Source: Candidatus Nitrosotenuis cloacae
GTDB taxonomy: Archaea > Thermoproteota > Nitrososphaeria > Nitrososphaerales > Nitrosopumilaceae
Length of the DNA: 61,592 nucleotides
NCBI RefSeq assembly: GCF_026768455.1
Contig: NZ_JAPPVQ010000001.1
Location: 1-61,592 of the forward strand
Direction of reading: 5' to 3'
This document shows, in pieces, positions 41,392 to 49,972 of this stretch; the stretch's first letter is position 1, and every line of letters begins with the position of its first letter. A model generated the notes under the pieces. That model had not been told where the DNA came from, did no database searches, and saw nothing but the letters and a program-made list of their open reading frames with translations. The position numbers and the translations under genes are program-made.

Positions 41392-41952
41392 ATGGACCGA
41401 TTCATGATGCACCTAAAGAACACTGGATTTGGTCCAAACGACACGGGCAGCCTACTGCAAAAAGCAAGGCATCTCTCAGGCGGGTTTACCGCCATAATAC
41501 GTGACTGCCGGGTGGCCACAAAGTATGTGGAGTTTGACGTCTCAATTGACAAATCCTACCTTGACGCGCTGGTGGAAAAATTCCGCGACATCGCGCCGCT
41601 TGATCACGCAAAACACGTAATTGAAGAACACATCGAAAAAGAGGAGGCAATCAAGCTTGGAGTCTTTTACTTTAACGAGGAGAGGTTCTGGGAGGCGCAC
41701 GAAGTGCTTGAGGGAGTGTGGAAGAAATGCTACGAGGGGGAGCGGGACCTAGTCCAGGGAATAATCCTAGTCGCAGCAGCTCTTGTGCACTATCAAAAGG
41801 CAGAAGACTCTATCTGCCTTTCAGTTCTGGGACGCGCACTGGACAAGCTTGCGCATTCAAATGGAATATACCATAACATCAACGTGGACTCGCTACGCCA
41901 GAGGGTGCAGTCGATTATAAATTCTGGAAAGATCTCGCTTTTTACCATTTGA
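41392..41952 (+). CDS. DUF309 family protein
   Basis: 186 residues. The second half carries the DUF309 signature FYFNEERFWEAHEVLEGVWK, then GERDLVQGIILVAAALVHYQ, in a helical bundle. The conserved His and Glu of WEAHEVLE could bind a ligand, but the family has no assigned function. The first 80 residues are a lineage-specific alpha/beta part. ATTTAAG at 41363-41369 gives a leaderless ATG 41392. Its end overlaps apgM by 11 bases. Confidence 0.88.
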   Translation: MDRFMMHLKNTGFGPNDTGSLLQKARHLSGGFTAIIRDCRVATKYVEFDVSIDKSYLDALVEKFRDIAPLDHAKHVIEEHIEKEEAIKLGVFYFNEERFWEAHEVLEGVWKKCYEGERDLVQGIILVAAALVHYQKAEDSICLSVLGRALDKLAHSNGIYHNINVDSLRQRVQSIINSGKISLFTI

Positions 41953-43207
41953 TTAGCTGCAGCGCAGTCTTTAGCACCTGCGCCCCTTCCAAAAGTCCAA
42001 TGCTTCCGACCTTTGCGTTCCTTTCTGTGAATCTGACACTGTTGTCCTTTTTGACAGAGTCCTGCGAGACAAGCACCGGCACCGGATCATCACTGTGTCC
42101 TTTGTTGATGCACGGTGTGGAATGATCTGCTGATACCACTATTGCAACCTTGCTTGTGTCGATATTGTCAAGCAGCGTTCCAAAGAATCGTCTGTCTATC
42201 TCCTCGATATTCCTCATCTTGCCGGTGGCATCTCCGTCATGCCCGAACTCGTCTGGGCCCTTGAGGTGCACGTAGATTGCATTCTCTGTCTCCATTGCCT
42301 TTGCCGCAACTCGTGCCTTCTCCTCATAGTCGGTGAGCCCGCCGGCATTGAACGTCTTCATCTTTAGTATCTCTGCAATGCCTATCTCTACTGGCATGTC
42401 CACTATGCAGGAAAATCTCATAGAATACAAATCATTTATTGGAACAACCTTCGGGTAGTGGTTTCCTGCATCGCGAAGCAGGATGCTGTTGAGGAGTTTC
42501 TTTCCACTCTGCCCTCGCATCTGGTTTGTCTTGCTCTCCCTCATCACCTTTAGCGACTGCTCTGTGAACTCATTTACCAGTGTCGCAGTGAGCGTGGCAT
42601 TTGGGATATCTCTGAGCGGAAGGCACCTCTCTATTTTCATATAGTCGCCTACTGCCTTTGCAATCCCCATGCCGTCAATCCTTGCATATGCCGGGTCTGT
42701 GTTTGTAATCTCTGCAGAAAGCGGCTTTCCATTGCATCGTATCCTGACTATAACTCTGTGACCTATTGTCGGCGCTACCACAACCGATGAGTTCGGCTCC
42801 GAAAATCTCACCTTACTTTCAATCTCCTTTGATATTGCAACTGCATCCTCGCGCTCAATCTTTCTTCCTGCACGCCTGTCCACTATGATGCCCTCGTCAT
42901 TTACCGTGGCAAAGTTTCCTCGTAATGCCAAGTCGCCATCCTTAAAATCAATCCCGGTTCCTACTGCCTCAATCACTCCACGTCCTGCATACTCTGCATG
43001 CTGGAACTTGTAGCCTAGCATGTTAAAGACGGCAATATCTGATTCCGGGGCAATCCCTTTTCCAACCGAGATGACCTCACCCATCGCCCCATTCTTTGTC
43101 ATCCTGTCAAGATTCGGCGTCTGTGCATAATCCAGCGGCGTAGTTCCCTTCAAGTCAGGGTGCGGAAGATCCCCCACACCGTCAAGCAATACGTACACCA
43201 TTTTCAC
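41942..43207 (-). CDS. apgM: Cofactor-independent phosphoglycerate mutase (archaeal ApgM)
   Basis: Interconverts 2- and 3-phosphoglycerate. 421 residues of the alkaline-phosphatase superfamily: VYVLLDGVGDLPHPDLKGTT (first metal Asp), DIAVFNMLGYK with the serine-region neighbour, GPDEFGHDGDATGK and VVSADHSTPCINKGHSDDPV, the second metal site. ATG 43201 and GTG 43207 are both possible; the nearest good TATA element (near 43278) leaves a short leader. It fits with pgk for gluconeogenesis. Confidence 0.94.
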   Translation of the reverse strand: MKMVYVLLDGVGDLPHPDLKGTTPLDYAQTPNLDRMTKNGAMGEVISVGKGIAPESDIAVFNMLGYKFQHAEYAGRGVIEAVGTGIDFKDGDLALRGNFATVNDEGIIVDRRAGRKIEREDAVAISKEIESKVRFSEPNSSVVVAPTIGHRVIVRIRCNGKPLSAEITNTDPAYARIDGMGIAKAVGDYMKIERCLPLRDIPNATLTATLVNEFTEQSLKVMRESKTNQMRGQSGKKLLNSILLRDAGNHYPKVVPINDLYSMRFSCIVDMPVEIGIAEILKMKTFNAGGLTDYEEKARVAAKAMETENAIYVHLKGPDEFGHDGDATGKMRNIEEIDRRFFGTLLDNIDTSKVAIVVSADHSTPCINKGHSDDPVPVLVSQDSVKKDNSVRFTERNAKVGSIGLLEGAQVLKTALQLIKW

Positions 43208-43348
43208 ATTGCTGTTTGTCGCTATCTCGATCCCCTGTGATTTTTTGCAGATCCAAGATCACTTTAAACTTTGCATAAATTTTCTAAATTTTCAAAACCG
43301 CCCGATCGTTGAAAAGGTTTTATCATACAGAAAATCATAGTATCGATT

Positions 43349-44365
43349 ATGGGAAGTATGAGAAAGGACTACATCTCTGAGAGATTTGTCATTGTCTCCC
43401 CAAACGACGAGCAGTCCGAGGAATCAAAAAAGTGCTCATTCTGTCCTGGAAACGAATCCATGACCAACCCCTCTCTGCTATCGCTTGTAGCAAAGGACGG
43501 CATGCTACAAAGACTGCAGGACAGCGAGGACAACTATGTAGAGGGCTGGACGGTCCGCGTCTTTGAGTCAAAGATCCCAGCAGTCTCAATCTCCGCGGAA
43601 AACTCCTACAGCGACAGGCCGCTTTACAGCGAGCCTGCATACGGCTATCATTACATCGTCGTTGCATCAGAAAAGCACAAGGATGCACTCTCGACACTTC
43701 CAGTGGAACAATGGTCCAACATACTTGTGGTAATCCAAGACCGACTCAGATGGCTTTACACCCAGAGGGGAGTTACATATGTCTCAATTTACGTAAACCA
43801 CGGAAAGGATGCAGGCAGCATCACGGCACATCCGCACATCAACATGGTCACATTTTCGACAATTCCGCCGCTAATCGAGGCAGAAGCGGAAGCCTCCCAC
43901 CGAATTCTCAATGAAAAAGGTGCATGCCCACTATGCCAGACGGTAAACACGGAAACCGGCGGCCCAAGACAGATTCTGCAGACCGAGGGATTCTTGGCGT
44001 TCACCCCGTGGGCGCCGTCTCACCCGTACGAATTCTGGATATGTCCGAAAAAACACACCACCAGCTTTTCAAAGATAACTCAAAAAGAGATAAACGACCT
44101 CTCACTCATTCTGCGCGCAACACTTGGCGGGCTGTCAAACTCGCTCAAGAGCGTATCGTACAACCTCGTCTTCCACCTGTCACCTGAAAAGAAAAACAGC
44201 AGACAGATTCACTGGCACATCGAGGTGTACCCGCTTACGACTGCATGGTCAGGACTTGAGCGCGGTTACGGAGTGTTCCTGAATTCGGTGCAGCCAGAAA
44301 AGGCAGCAGAGCAGCTTGGTGCAGCATGCAGACGAGAGCTTGCCAGCCTTGTCGGAATAACATAG
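43349..44365 (+). CDS. galT: GalT-like hexose-1-phosphate nucleotidylyltransferase
   Basis: 338 residues of the HIT superfamily, galactose-1-phosphate uridylyltransferase group. KCSFCPGNES and ACPLCQTV are two zinc-type CxxC pairs, GKDAGSITAHPHINM is the first His block and HWHIEVYP holds the catalytic histidine and neighbour. Archaeal members may use other sugar phosphates or nucleotides, so the exact substrate is open. GTTTTATC at 43317-43323 lies before ATG 43349. Confidence 0.85.
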   Translation: MGSMRKDYISERFVIVSPNDEQSEESKKCSFCPGNESMTNPSLLSLVAKDGMLQRLQDSEDNYVEGWTVRVFESKIPAVSISAENSYSDRPLYSEPAYGYHYIVVASEKHKDALSTLPVEQWSNILVVIQDRLRWLYTQRGVTYVSIYVNHGKDAGSITAHPHINMVTFSTIPPLIEAEAEASHRILNEKGACPLCQTVNTETGGPRQILQTEGFLAFTPWAPSHPYEFWICPKKHTTSFSKITQKEINDLSLILRATLGGLSNSLKSVSYNLVFHLSPEKKNSRQIHWHIEVYPLTTAWSGLERGYGVFLNSVQPEKAAEQLGAACRRELASLVGIT

Positions 44366-44412
44366 CAAAAATTTTCACACCGTTTATTTATCTACTGGGT
44401 GCTCTCCGATGC

Positions 44413-44832
44413 ATGGCAGTAGAGAAGTACATTGCAGTGGCAAGCCTCGGACTGTTCATCATGTTCGGTGGCGAGATCAACACGTTCTACCGATACCTGA
44501 CAAATCCGCAATACGAAGTCGAACCTGAGCCACAGATCCTAATGTACATCTCAATTGGTGCCGCACCCGCAATGAGTGTCGCGGGAACTGCGTTCCTTCT
44601 ATCAAAGCGATACGGCTCGCGATTCGTTGGAGCCACCATAATCGCGGGAGGCGTCGTGATGCTTGTCAGCATGTATGTAGCATACTTGCAGATCCCGCAA
44701 ATCGACAAAAACTACGTGGTGTACGCAGTGCAAACCGTGCCGCTGCTGTTCATGGCTGTGTCGATTCCAATCATTGGAATTGGCGCATGGCTTCTCCGAA
44801 CCAGACCTAGGCCGAAAAAAGAGTTCTTCTAG
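44413..44832 (+). CDS. Four-helix membrane protein, unknown function
   Basis: 139 residues with about four hydrophobic helices (YIAVASLGLFIMFGGEI, ISIGAAPAMSVAGTAFLL, GATIIAGGVVMLVSMYVA, LLFMAVSIPIIGIGAWLL) and a basic end RTRPRPKKEFF. Between helices 1 and 2 lies an acidic loop with YEVEPEP. ATG 44413 is 27 bases after TTTATTTATC. I do not recognise the family. Confidence 0.75.
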   Translation: MAVEKYIAVASLGLFIMFGGEINTFYRYLTNPQYEVEPEPQILMYISIGAAPAMSVAGTAFLLSKRYGSRFVGATIIAGGVVMLVSMYVAYLQIPQIDKNYVVYAVQTVPLLFMAVSIPIIGIGAWLLRTRPRPKKEFF

Positions 44833-45263
44833 TGGTCGTACCGCATCCCGTTTGAATGCGCCTTGAAGCCGATCTTTGTGTAAAACGGCTTTACCTTGTC
44901 GTCACAGTCCAGGATTGTCTTGTAACATCCTCTACTTTTGGCATACCTTAGTGCAAATCTGACCATCTTTTGCCCAATTCCTGCCCCCTGGACGCCTCTT
45001 GACACCACCACATCCTCTATGTGGCCCACCTTTCCGCCACCGTGGATGAACTTTTGCTCAATGAGCAGGGTGGTGGAGCCGACAATCACCCCGTCCTGCT
45101 CTGCGACAAAAATTACGTGGTTCTTGCTTGACGCGATATTCCTAAGGATGGCCTTTGCTCTTCTCCTGTTCAAGTTGCTTGCCCTGCGCAGGCTGTCAAG
45201 CGATTCCAAGAATCCTTTTTGCAGGTCCGACTCTCTGATCTTCCTGATGTTCAGTCTGGACAT
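44829..45263 (-). CDS. GNA1-type glucosamine-6-phosphate N-acetyltransferase
   Basis: 144-residue GNAT acetyltransferase. VGSTTLLIEQKFIHGGGKV, GHIEDVVVSRGVQGAGIG (acetyl-CoA loop) and YKTILDCDDKVKPFYTKIGF match the eukaryotic GNA1 family closely, including the FIH and GHIEDVVV strings. GNA1 acetylates glucosamine-6-phosphate on the way to UDP-GlcNAc. ATG 45263 overlaps the upstream nucleotidyltransferase stop by one base (TAATG), supporting an amino-sugar pathway. The longer open frame upstream is antisense-like shadow inside the neighbour. Confidence 0.82.
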   Translation of the reverse strand: MSRLNIRKIRESDLQKGFLESLDSLRRASNLNRRRAKAILRNIASSKNHVIFVAEQDGVIVGSTTLLIEQKFIHGGGKVGHIEDVVVSRGVQGAGIGQKMVRFALRYAKSRGCYKTILDCDDKVKPFYTKIGFKAHSNGMRYDH

Positions 45264-45964
45264 TATATCTTGCCGAGCTTTTCGCGGAACTGCTCGTAGG
45301 CCTTTTTGTATGATGCCTTGTCGCCTATGTCGATAAACCCGTTCTTTGCCTGGAAGCTGTTGACGTCCTTTTTCCTTGCTAGCGCCTTTTTGATCACGTC
45401 GTCCATCCCAAACGGCTTGTCTGACGGAATCAGGGCAAACACGCCCGGCTCCATGACGTAGCACCCGATGTTGATGTTTGCAGTAATCTCCGGCTTTTCG
45501 TTCCACGCAGTAACCCTACCGCTCTTTGTAGTCTCTATCACACCGTACTTGATCGTAGTCTTGTAGCTGTGAAGGCTCATCGTGATGAACGATTTTTTTG
45601 CCTTGTGCTGGTTTATCATCTGCCTCAAATTGAAATTGAAAATGGAATCACCATAAATGCACGCAAACGTGTCGTCCACTAACTGCTCTGCCGTCTTTAG
45701 CTGCCCTGCAGTGGCAAGAGGCCTGTTTGCAACGGCGTACTCTATTTTGACTCCAAACCTGCTTCCGTCCTCAAAATAATCCTCGATCGTCTTTCTAAGA
45801 TAGCTCACACACAGGACGATGTCTGTGATCTTGTTTGCCTTCACCCACTCTATTAGGTGCTCAAGCAGCGGCTTTTCCCCCAGCGGAAGCATCGGCTTTG
45901 GCAAAAACGTAGTATATGGCTGCAGCCTCGTTCCCAGCCCTCCTGCGAGAATTACCGCCTTCAC
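45263..45964 (-). CDS. Sugar-phosphate nucleotidyltransferase
   Basis: 233 residues with the NTP-transferase fold: AVILAGGLGTRLQPYT (nucleotide loop), KPMLPLGEKPLLEHLIEW and the metal Asp in FACIYGDSIFNF. Relatives activate glucose-, mannose- or N-acetylglucosamine-1-phosphate; no left-handed beta-helix acetyltransferase is attached. The coupled GNA1-type gene suggests use of GlcNAc-1-phosphate, which is inference. A TATA element (TAACATAAATAC, minus strand) lies about 27 bases before ATG 45964. Confidence 0.88.
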   Translation of the reverse strand: MKAVILAGGLGTRLQPYTTFLPKPMLPLGEKPLLEHLIEWVKANKITDIVLCVSYLRKTIEDYFEDGSRFGVKIEYAVANRPLATAGQLKTAEQLVDDTFACIYGDSIFNFNLRQMINQHKAKKSFITMSLHSYKTTIKYGVIETTKSGRVTAWNEKPEITANINIGCYVMEPGVFALIPSDKPFGMDDVIKKALARKKDVNSFQAKNGFIDIGDKASYKKAYEQFREKLGKI

Positions 45965-46011
45965 AGGTCTACATGAAGATGTAGAGTATTTATGTTAATT
46001 TGCAAAATTGT

Positions 46012-47310
46012 CTAGATCACACTTTTGATCTTTTCAAGTACGTCGCTTGGGCCTGTCCCAAACACTATGATCATCGGCTCCTTTCCGACATCGCCCCTGT
46101 GATACACCGCGTCCGGGGCCGACTGCGCGTTTCTTATCGCATTCTGTATGCCCCACATTACAGTCGAGTTCTCCCTTGCCTTTTTCTGCATCGGCTCCTT
46201 GCTCCTGTCGTAGTTTAGAACCGTGCAGTTTCTTTTCCGCATTTTTTTGATCGTGTTCTCATCAAACCTGATGTTTGCAGCGGATCTGATCTGGCGGAAC
46301 TTTCTTTGGGCTGCCAGGACCGCAGTTGCGACATGCCGTGAGCCGCCGTATTCCAGATTTCCTGCAACTATGACCGAGTCGCCAGCCCTTACTATTCTGC
46401 CCCTGACGCCTACCACGTCTGTGATCTTTTTTGCACCATTCCTTGCATAGACAAAGTTTGTCTGCACCTCCGGTATGAGGCTCGCTGCTCCGTCCATTGA
46501 CTGAAACCGCATTATTGCCGACTGCAGCTCTAATCTCAGCGCGTCCATTTTCGGACGTGTGATCTTTGTGCCGCGCCCGATTTTCCGTGACGCCCTTATC
46601 GCATCAAATGCAAACTTTTTTGCAAACCTGACCGAATCAACCACACCATGTCCTCCTGCAACTTGGTGTGCAAGCGCGATTGAAAAGTTGCACCCGCTTC
46701 CATGGTTCCTGCCTGCAACCGCCACTCCCGAAATAGACTGCGCCATCCCGCCGGAATACACAAAATCACCAATCCTGCCCCTCTCAAATCTGTGTCCTGT
46801 GATCACGACATTTTCCGCCCCAATCTCAGCAATCCTTTCTGCTGCCCTTCTCAGCCCGTCATAATCTCTAATTCTCACACCTGAGAGAATCTCCGCCTCG
46901 CGCACATTTGGCGTGATCACGTGTGCAAGTGGTACCATTTTGCTCACATAATCTGCAAGCGCATCCCTCCTTAGCAGCGTGCCGCCCGTCGTGGACGTAA
47001 TGACTGGGTCTATTACTACTGGACTTTGTACCTTTTTCAGACTGGAGCAAATTGCCTTGATTGAATTAGAATCATGCACCATCCCGATGTTTACTACATC
47101 CACTGCAAAATCCAATAAAATGGCATCAATCTGCTTTCGGATCATCCCTGCCGACACCGGCTCTGACGCAAAAAACCTCGACGAGTTCTGACTTGTTACC
47201 GCAGTGATTACCCCAAAGCAGTGTGCGCCAAGGGCTGACGCCGCCCTGATATCCGACTGTATGCCTGCGCCGGAAGACGGGTCTGATCCGCCGATTGCCA
47301 GAATGTTCAT
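46012..47310 (-). CDS. thiDN: ThiDN: HMP(-P) kinase fused to thiamine-phosphate synthase
   Basis: 432 residues. The N-terminal 250 form ThiD, the hydroxymethylpyrimidine phosphate kinase: ILAIGGSDPSSGAGIQSDIR, VIDPVITSTTGG and the C-terminal GRNHGSGCNFSIALA anion hole. The rest is ThiN (SLIPEVQTNFVYAR, VAGNLEYGGSRHVATAVLAA, FGTGPSDVLEKIK), which condenses the HMP and thiazole phosphates in archaea. ATG 47310 was chosen over two upstream starts because its TATA (TACTATTAC, minus) is 27 bases away. It is divergent from thiC. Confidence 0.94.
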   Translation of the reverse strand: MNILAIGGSDPSSGAGIQSDIRAASALGAHCFGVITAVTSQNSSRFFASEPVSAGMIRKQIDAILLDFAVDVVNIGMVHDSNSIKAICSSLKKVQSPVVIDPVITSTTGGTLLRRDALADYVSKMVPLAHVITPNVREAEILSGVRIRDYDGLRRAAERIAEIGAENVVITGHRFERGRIGDFVYSGGMAQSISGVAVAGRNHGSGCNFSIALAHQVAGGHGVVDSVRFAKKFAFDAIRASRKIGRGTKITRPKMDALRLELQSAIMRFQSMDGAASLIPEVQTNFVYARNGAKKITDVVGVRGRIVRAGDSVIVAGNLEYGGSRHVATAVLAAQRKFRQIRSAANIRFDENTIKKMRKRNCTVLNYDRSKEPMQKKARENSTVMWGIQNAIRNAQSAPDAVYHRGDVGKEPMIIVFGTGPSDVLEKIKSVI

Positions 47311-47320
47311 TGTGTTTCTT

Positions 47321-47373
47321 TGCATGATGCATGTAATAGTATTTTGTGAGCGATTTTTCACTATTGTTTAAAT
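47321..47373. promoter_or_regulatory. Divergent thiDN/thiC promoter with palindromes
   Basis: Two TATA elements face away from each other (TACTATTAC at 47334-47343, minus; GTTTAAAT at 47366-47373, plus). Between and beside them are the palindrome TGCAT-G-ATGCA (47321-47331) and an imperfect inverted repeat AATAGT/ACTATT (47335-47340, 47360-47365) enclosing GTGA/TCAC. These are candidate thiamine-regulator sites. Confidence 0.45.
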
Positions 47374-47395
47374 CTGGTCGCGTCCTAGTAGTTCC

Positions 47396-48736
47396 ATGGG
47401 AACTCAGATGAGCGCCGCCAGACGCGGAATCATTACCGACGAGATGAAGCAGGTGGCGCGAGATGAGGATGTCACTCCGGAGTGGCTGCGCGCAAGAATC
47501 GCAACCGGCTCCATCATAATTCCTGCAAACAACGCGCGAAAACAACACGTTCACCGCGTCGGAATAGGGAAGGGGCTAAAGACAAAGGTCAACGTCAACA
47601 TCGGAACATCCACACTCAAAGTTGATCTTGCCGAGGAGATAGACAAGGCAAAGATTGCAGTAAAGCACCACGCCGACACTATAATGGACCTCTCCGACGG
47701 CGGCGATGTGCGAAAGATAAGGCAGGAACTGCTGGAGGCAGCACCGATCACATTTGGAACCGTCCCAATTTACGAGGCATACAACTATGGAATTGAAAAG
47801 CGCAAAAACCCCCTCGACCTCACAGAGGACGACTTTCTTAACGCATTTGAAAACAACGCAAAAGACGGCGTAGACTATACCACCATCCACTCTGGAATAT
47901 CCAAAGAGATTGCCAAGCGAATCCTCAAGGTGCAAAGATACGGAGGCGTGGTGAGCAAGGGCGGCACGATAACTGCTGCATGGATGCTAAAATATGACAA
48001 GGAAAACCCGTACATTACACATTACGATTACCTGGCAGAGATTGCCAAAAAATACGATGTCACATTCAGCCTCGGCGACGCACTGCGGCCCGGCTCCATC
48101 CTGGACTCGCATGACGAACTGCAGGTGCAGGAGATGATAAACATCTCAAGGCTGGTAAAACAGGCCCATGAGCAGGACGTCCAGGTGATGGTCGAAGGCC
48201 CAGGACACGTTCCACTAAACGAGGTCGCAGCAAACGTCCGTCTGGCAAAGTCGCTGATTGGCGACGTTCCATATTACGTGCTAGGCCCGCTTGTCACCGA
48301 CATTGCGTCAGGATACGACCACATATCGAGCGCAATCGGCGCCGCAATTGCCGCAAGCGAGGGCGTAGACCTACTGTGCTACCTCACACCTGCAGAACAC
48401 CTCGCACTGCCAAACGCAGAGGAGGTCCGAGCAGGACTCATCGCATATCGAATAGCAGCTCATGCAGGCGACCTGGTAAAGCTGCGAGAAAAGGCAATAG
48501 TGTGGGATCTCAAGATGACGGAGGCGCGCCGCACCCTTGACTGGGAAAAACAGATTGCACTGTCAATAGACCCTGAGGAGGCTGCGCGAATTCACAACAG
48601 AACCGGCCAGCACACCGGCAACAACGTCCCGTGTACTATGTGCGGCGGAGCATGCGTCTACGTGATGCTGCCGCAGCAGCGAAAATACACAAAGGAAAGC
48701 GACAACCTACAGCAGGTTGAACAAGACGTCAGCTAG
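47396..48736 (+). CDS. thiC: Phosphomethylpyrimidine synthase
   Basis: Radical-SAM enzyme that rearranges aminoimidazole ribotide to HMP phosphate. 446 residues. Visible are SIIIPANNARKQHVHRVGIG, GVDYTTIHSGI, SLGDALRPGSILDSHDELQ and EGPGHVPLNEVAANVRLAK, all ThiC-specific. The C-terminal cluster motif is CTMCGGACVYVM (CX2CX3C) rather than the bacterial CX2CX4C. ATG 47396 is 27 bases after GTTTAAAT. Its end overlaps the Nudix gene by 30 bases. Confidence 0.96.
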   Translation: MGTQMSAARRGIITDEMKQVARDEDVTPEWLRARIATGSIIIPANNARKQHVHRVGIGKGLKTKVNVNIGTSTLKVDLAEEIDKAKIAVKHHADTIMDLSDGGDVRKIRQELLEAAPITFGTVPIYEAYNYGIEKRKNPLDLTEDDFLNAFENNAKDGVDYTTIHSGISKEIAKRILKVQRYGGVVSKGGTITAAWMLKYDKENPYITHYDYLAEIAKKYDVTFSLGDALRPGSILDSHDELQVQEMINISRLVKQAHEQDVQVMVEGPGHVPLNEVAANVRLAKSLIGDVPYYVLGPLVTDIASGYDHISSAIGAAIAASEGVDLLCYLTPAEHLALPNAEEVRAGLIAYRIAAHAGDLVKLREKAIVWDLKMTEARRTLDWEKQIALSIDPEEAARIHNRTGQHTGNNVPCTMCGGACVYVMLPQQRKYTKESDNLQQVEQDVS

Positions 48737-49111
48737 ATTGGGCACCGTCTTGTACTCGTGAATCTCTTTTGCATCAATCCACCTGTACGAGCTGTTCTCC
48801 CAGTTCAGCATGATCTCGGTTCTGTGCGTCTCAAACAGGAACGGGAATATGATCCACTGGTGGTCCGGGTATTGTGGAGACGACACTGCCATCTCCCTTC
48901 CCGACTTTAGCAGCCTCAGCGACTCTATGCTTGCCCCGGTCTCCTCGTAAATCTCGATCTTTGCGCGCTCCAGTGGCTCCTCACCCTCCTCTATTATGCC
49001 GCTGACTCCGCCCCACAACCCCTTCATGCTCTTGACCTTGTGGCTTCGCTTTAGGATGAGCACCTTGTCGTTGTTTGTAACAAAAGCAGTTATGATCTTG
49101 GTGGAACGCAT
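48707..49111 (-). CDS. Nudix hydrolase
   Basis: 134 residues with the Nudix fold. The box, usually GX5EX7REUXEEXGU, reads GIIEEGEEPLERAKIEIYEETG: all acidic metal ligands are kept, but the Arg of the RE pair is Ile. An N-terminal strand VLILKRSHKVKSMKGLWGG is typical of NTP- or nucleotide-sugar-hydrolysing members. ATG 49111 is 6 bases after the tyrA stop on the minus strand, so it is the last gene of the aromatic operon. Convergent with thiC. Confidence 0.88.
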   Translation of the reverse strand: MRSTKIITAFVTNNDKVLILKRSHKVKSMKGLWGGVSGIIEEGEEPLERAKIEIYEETGASIESLRLLKSGREMAVSSPQYPDHQWIIFPFLFETHRTEIMLNWENSSYRWIDAKEIHEYKTVPNLADVLFNLL

Positions 49112-49117
49112 GACAAG

Positions 49118-49972
49118 CTATTTTTCAATCGCATTTATCATTGCGTTGAGCTTCTTGTATGACTCCTCCAAGTTGGAGTTCTTTGCAAGTCCTTCCTGCA
49201 CCGACTTGATGTAGTTTGTAATGTCTTCTGACTTTGCCTCCTGCACATCCGTGAGCAGTCTGCCTATGTCCTTCCAGAACTCCTCTGCGGGCCTTCTTAT
49301 TTCAGGATTTGAAATTATCGTCTCTATTAGCTCAGTTGACTCTGTCATTATGCTCTCGCACAATATCTTTTGAATCTTAAACGTGGTTCCTGCCATCCTC
49401 TCAGTAAGCGACGACTTGTCGTCCTTTGCAAGTATGTTTGCAAGTGCCAAGTTCACAAGATGCGTCAGCCCCAAAATGATTGCAATCTTTTTGTCATGCT
49501 CTATTGCGTCTATTGTCACAAAGTTTGCCCCCTCAAAGAGCGACTTGACAAGCGCCAGCTCTTTTTTTGCATCCTTGATTGGTATTGATATGATGTTCTG
49601 TCCCTTGATCTTCTTCGTACCTGGCCCGAACATCGGGTGAATGCATACTGGATTTATCTTGGAGGGGATCTTCAAAAGTGCCGCAGACGTCTTTGCCTTC
49701 TGCGATGTAATCTCAATTAGGTACGCACCGCGCTTCATCTCCTTTGCAATGAGCCTGATTATCTCAGGAGTCCTTCTGGTCGGGGTGCACAGCAACACAA
49801 TATCTGCACTAAGTATTGCGCCCACCAGTGACTCTGCCTTTTTGACTGCCTTGTCTGTGACTGGAGCTTCCGAGTCGTATCCCACAACATCGTACCCACT
49901 TGCGATAAAATACTTGGTAAACCATTGGCCCATTTTGCCTCCGGCGCCGATAATTGTGATACTTTTCTTCAT
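49118..49972 (-). CDS. tyrA: Prephenate dehydrogenase
   Basis: NAD(P)-dependent oxidative decarboxylation of prephenate (or arogenate) on the way to tyrosine. 284 residues: Rossmann loop ITIIGAGGKMGQWF, LLCTPTRRTPEII, catalytic His in PVCIHPMFGPGTKKI and a helical C-terminal dimer domain with LGLTHLVNLALANIL. It overlaps the chorismate mutase-aminotransferase gene by 4 bases. No chorismate mutase is fused to it; that domain is on the neighbour. Confidence 0.93.
   Translation of the reverse strand: MKKSITIIGAGGKMGQWFTKYFIASGYDVVGYDSEAPVTDKAVKKAESLVGAILSADIVLLCTPTRRTPEIIRLIAKEMKRGAYLIEITSQKAKTSAALLKIPSKINPVCIHPMFGPGTKKIKGQNIISIPIKDAKKELALVKSLFEGANFVTIDAIEHDKKIAIILGLTHLVNLALANILAKDDKSSLTERMAGTTFKIQKILCESIMTESTELIETIISNPEIRRPAEEFWKDIGRLLTDVQEAKSEDITNYIKSVQEGLAKNSNLEESYKKLNAMINAIEK

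Noticed and set aside
47311-47395. TPP riboswitch before thiC
   Set aside because: The conserved THI-box bases are missing, and the TATA spacing leaves no leader to hold an aptamer.
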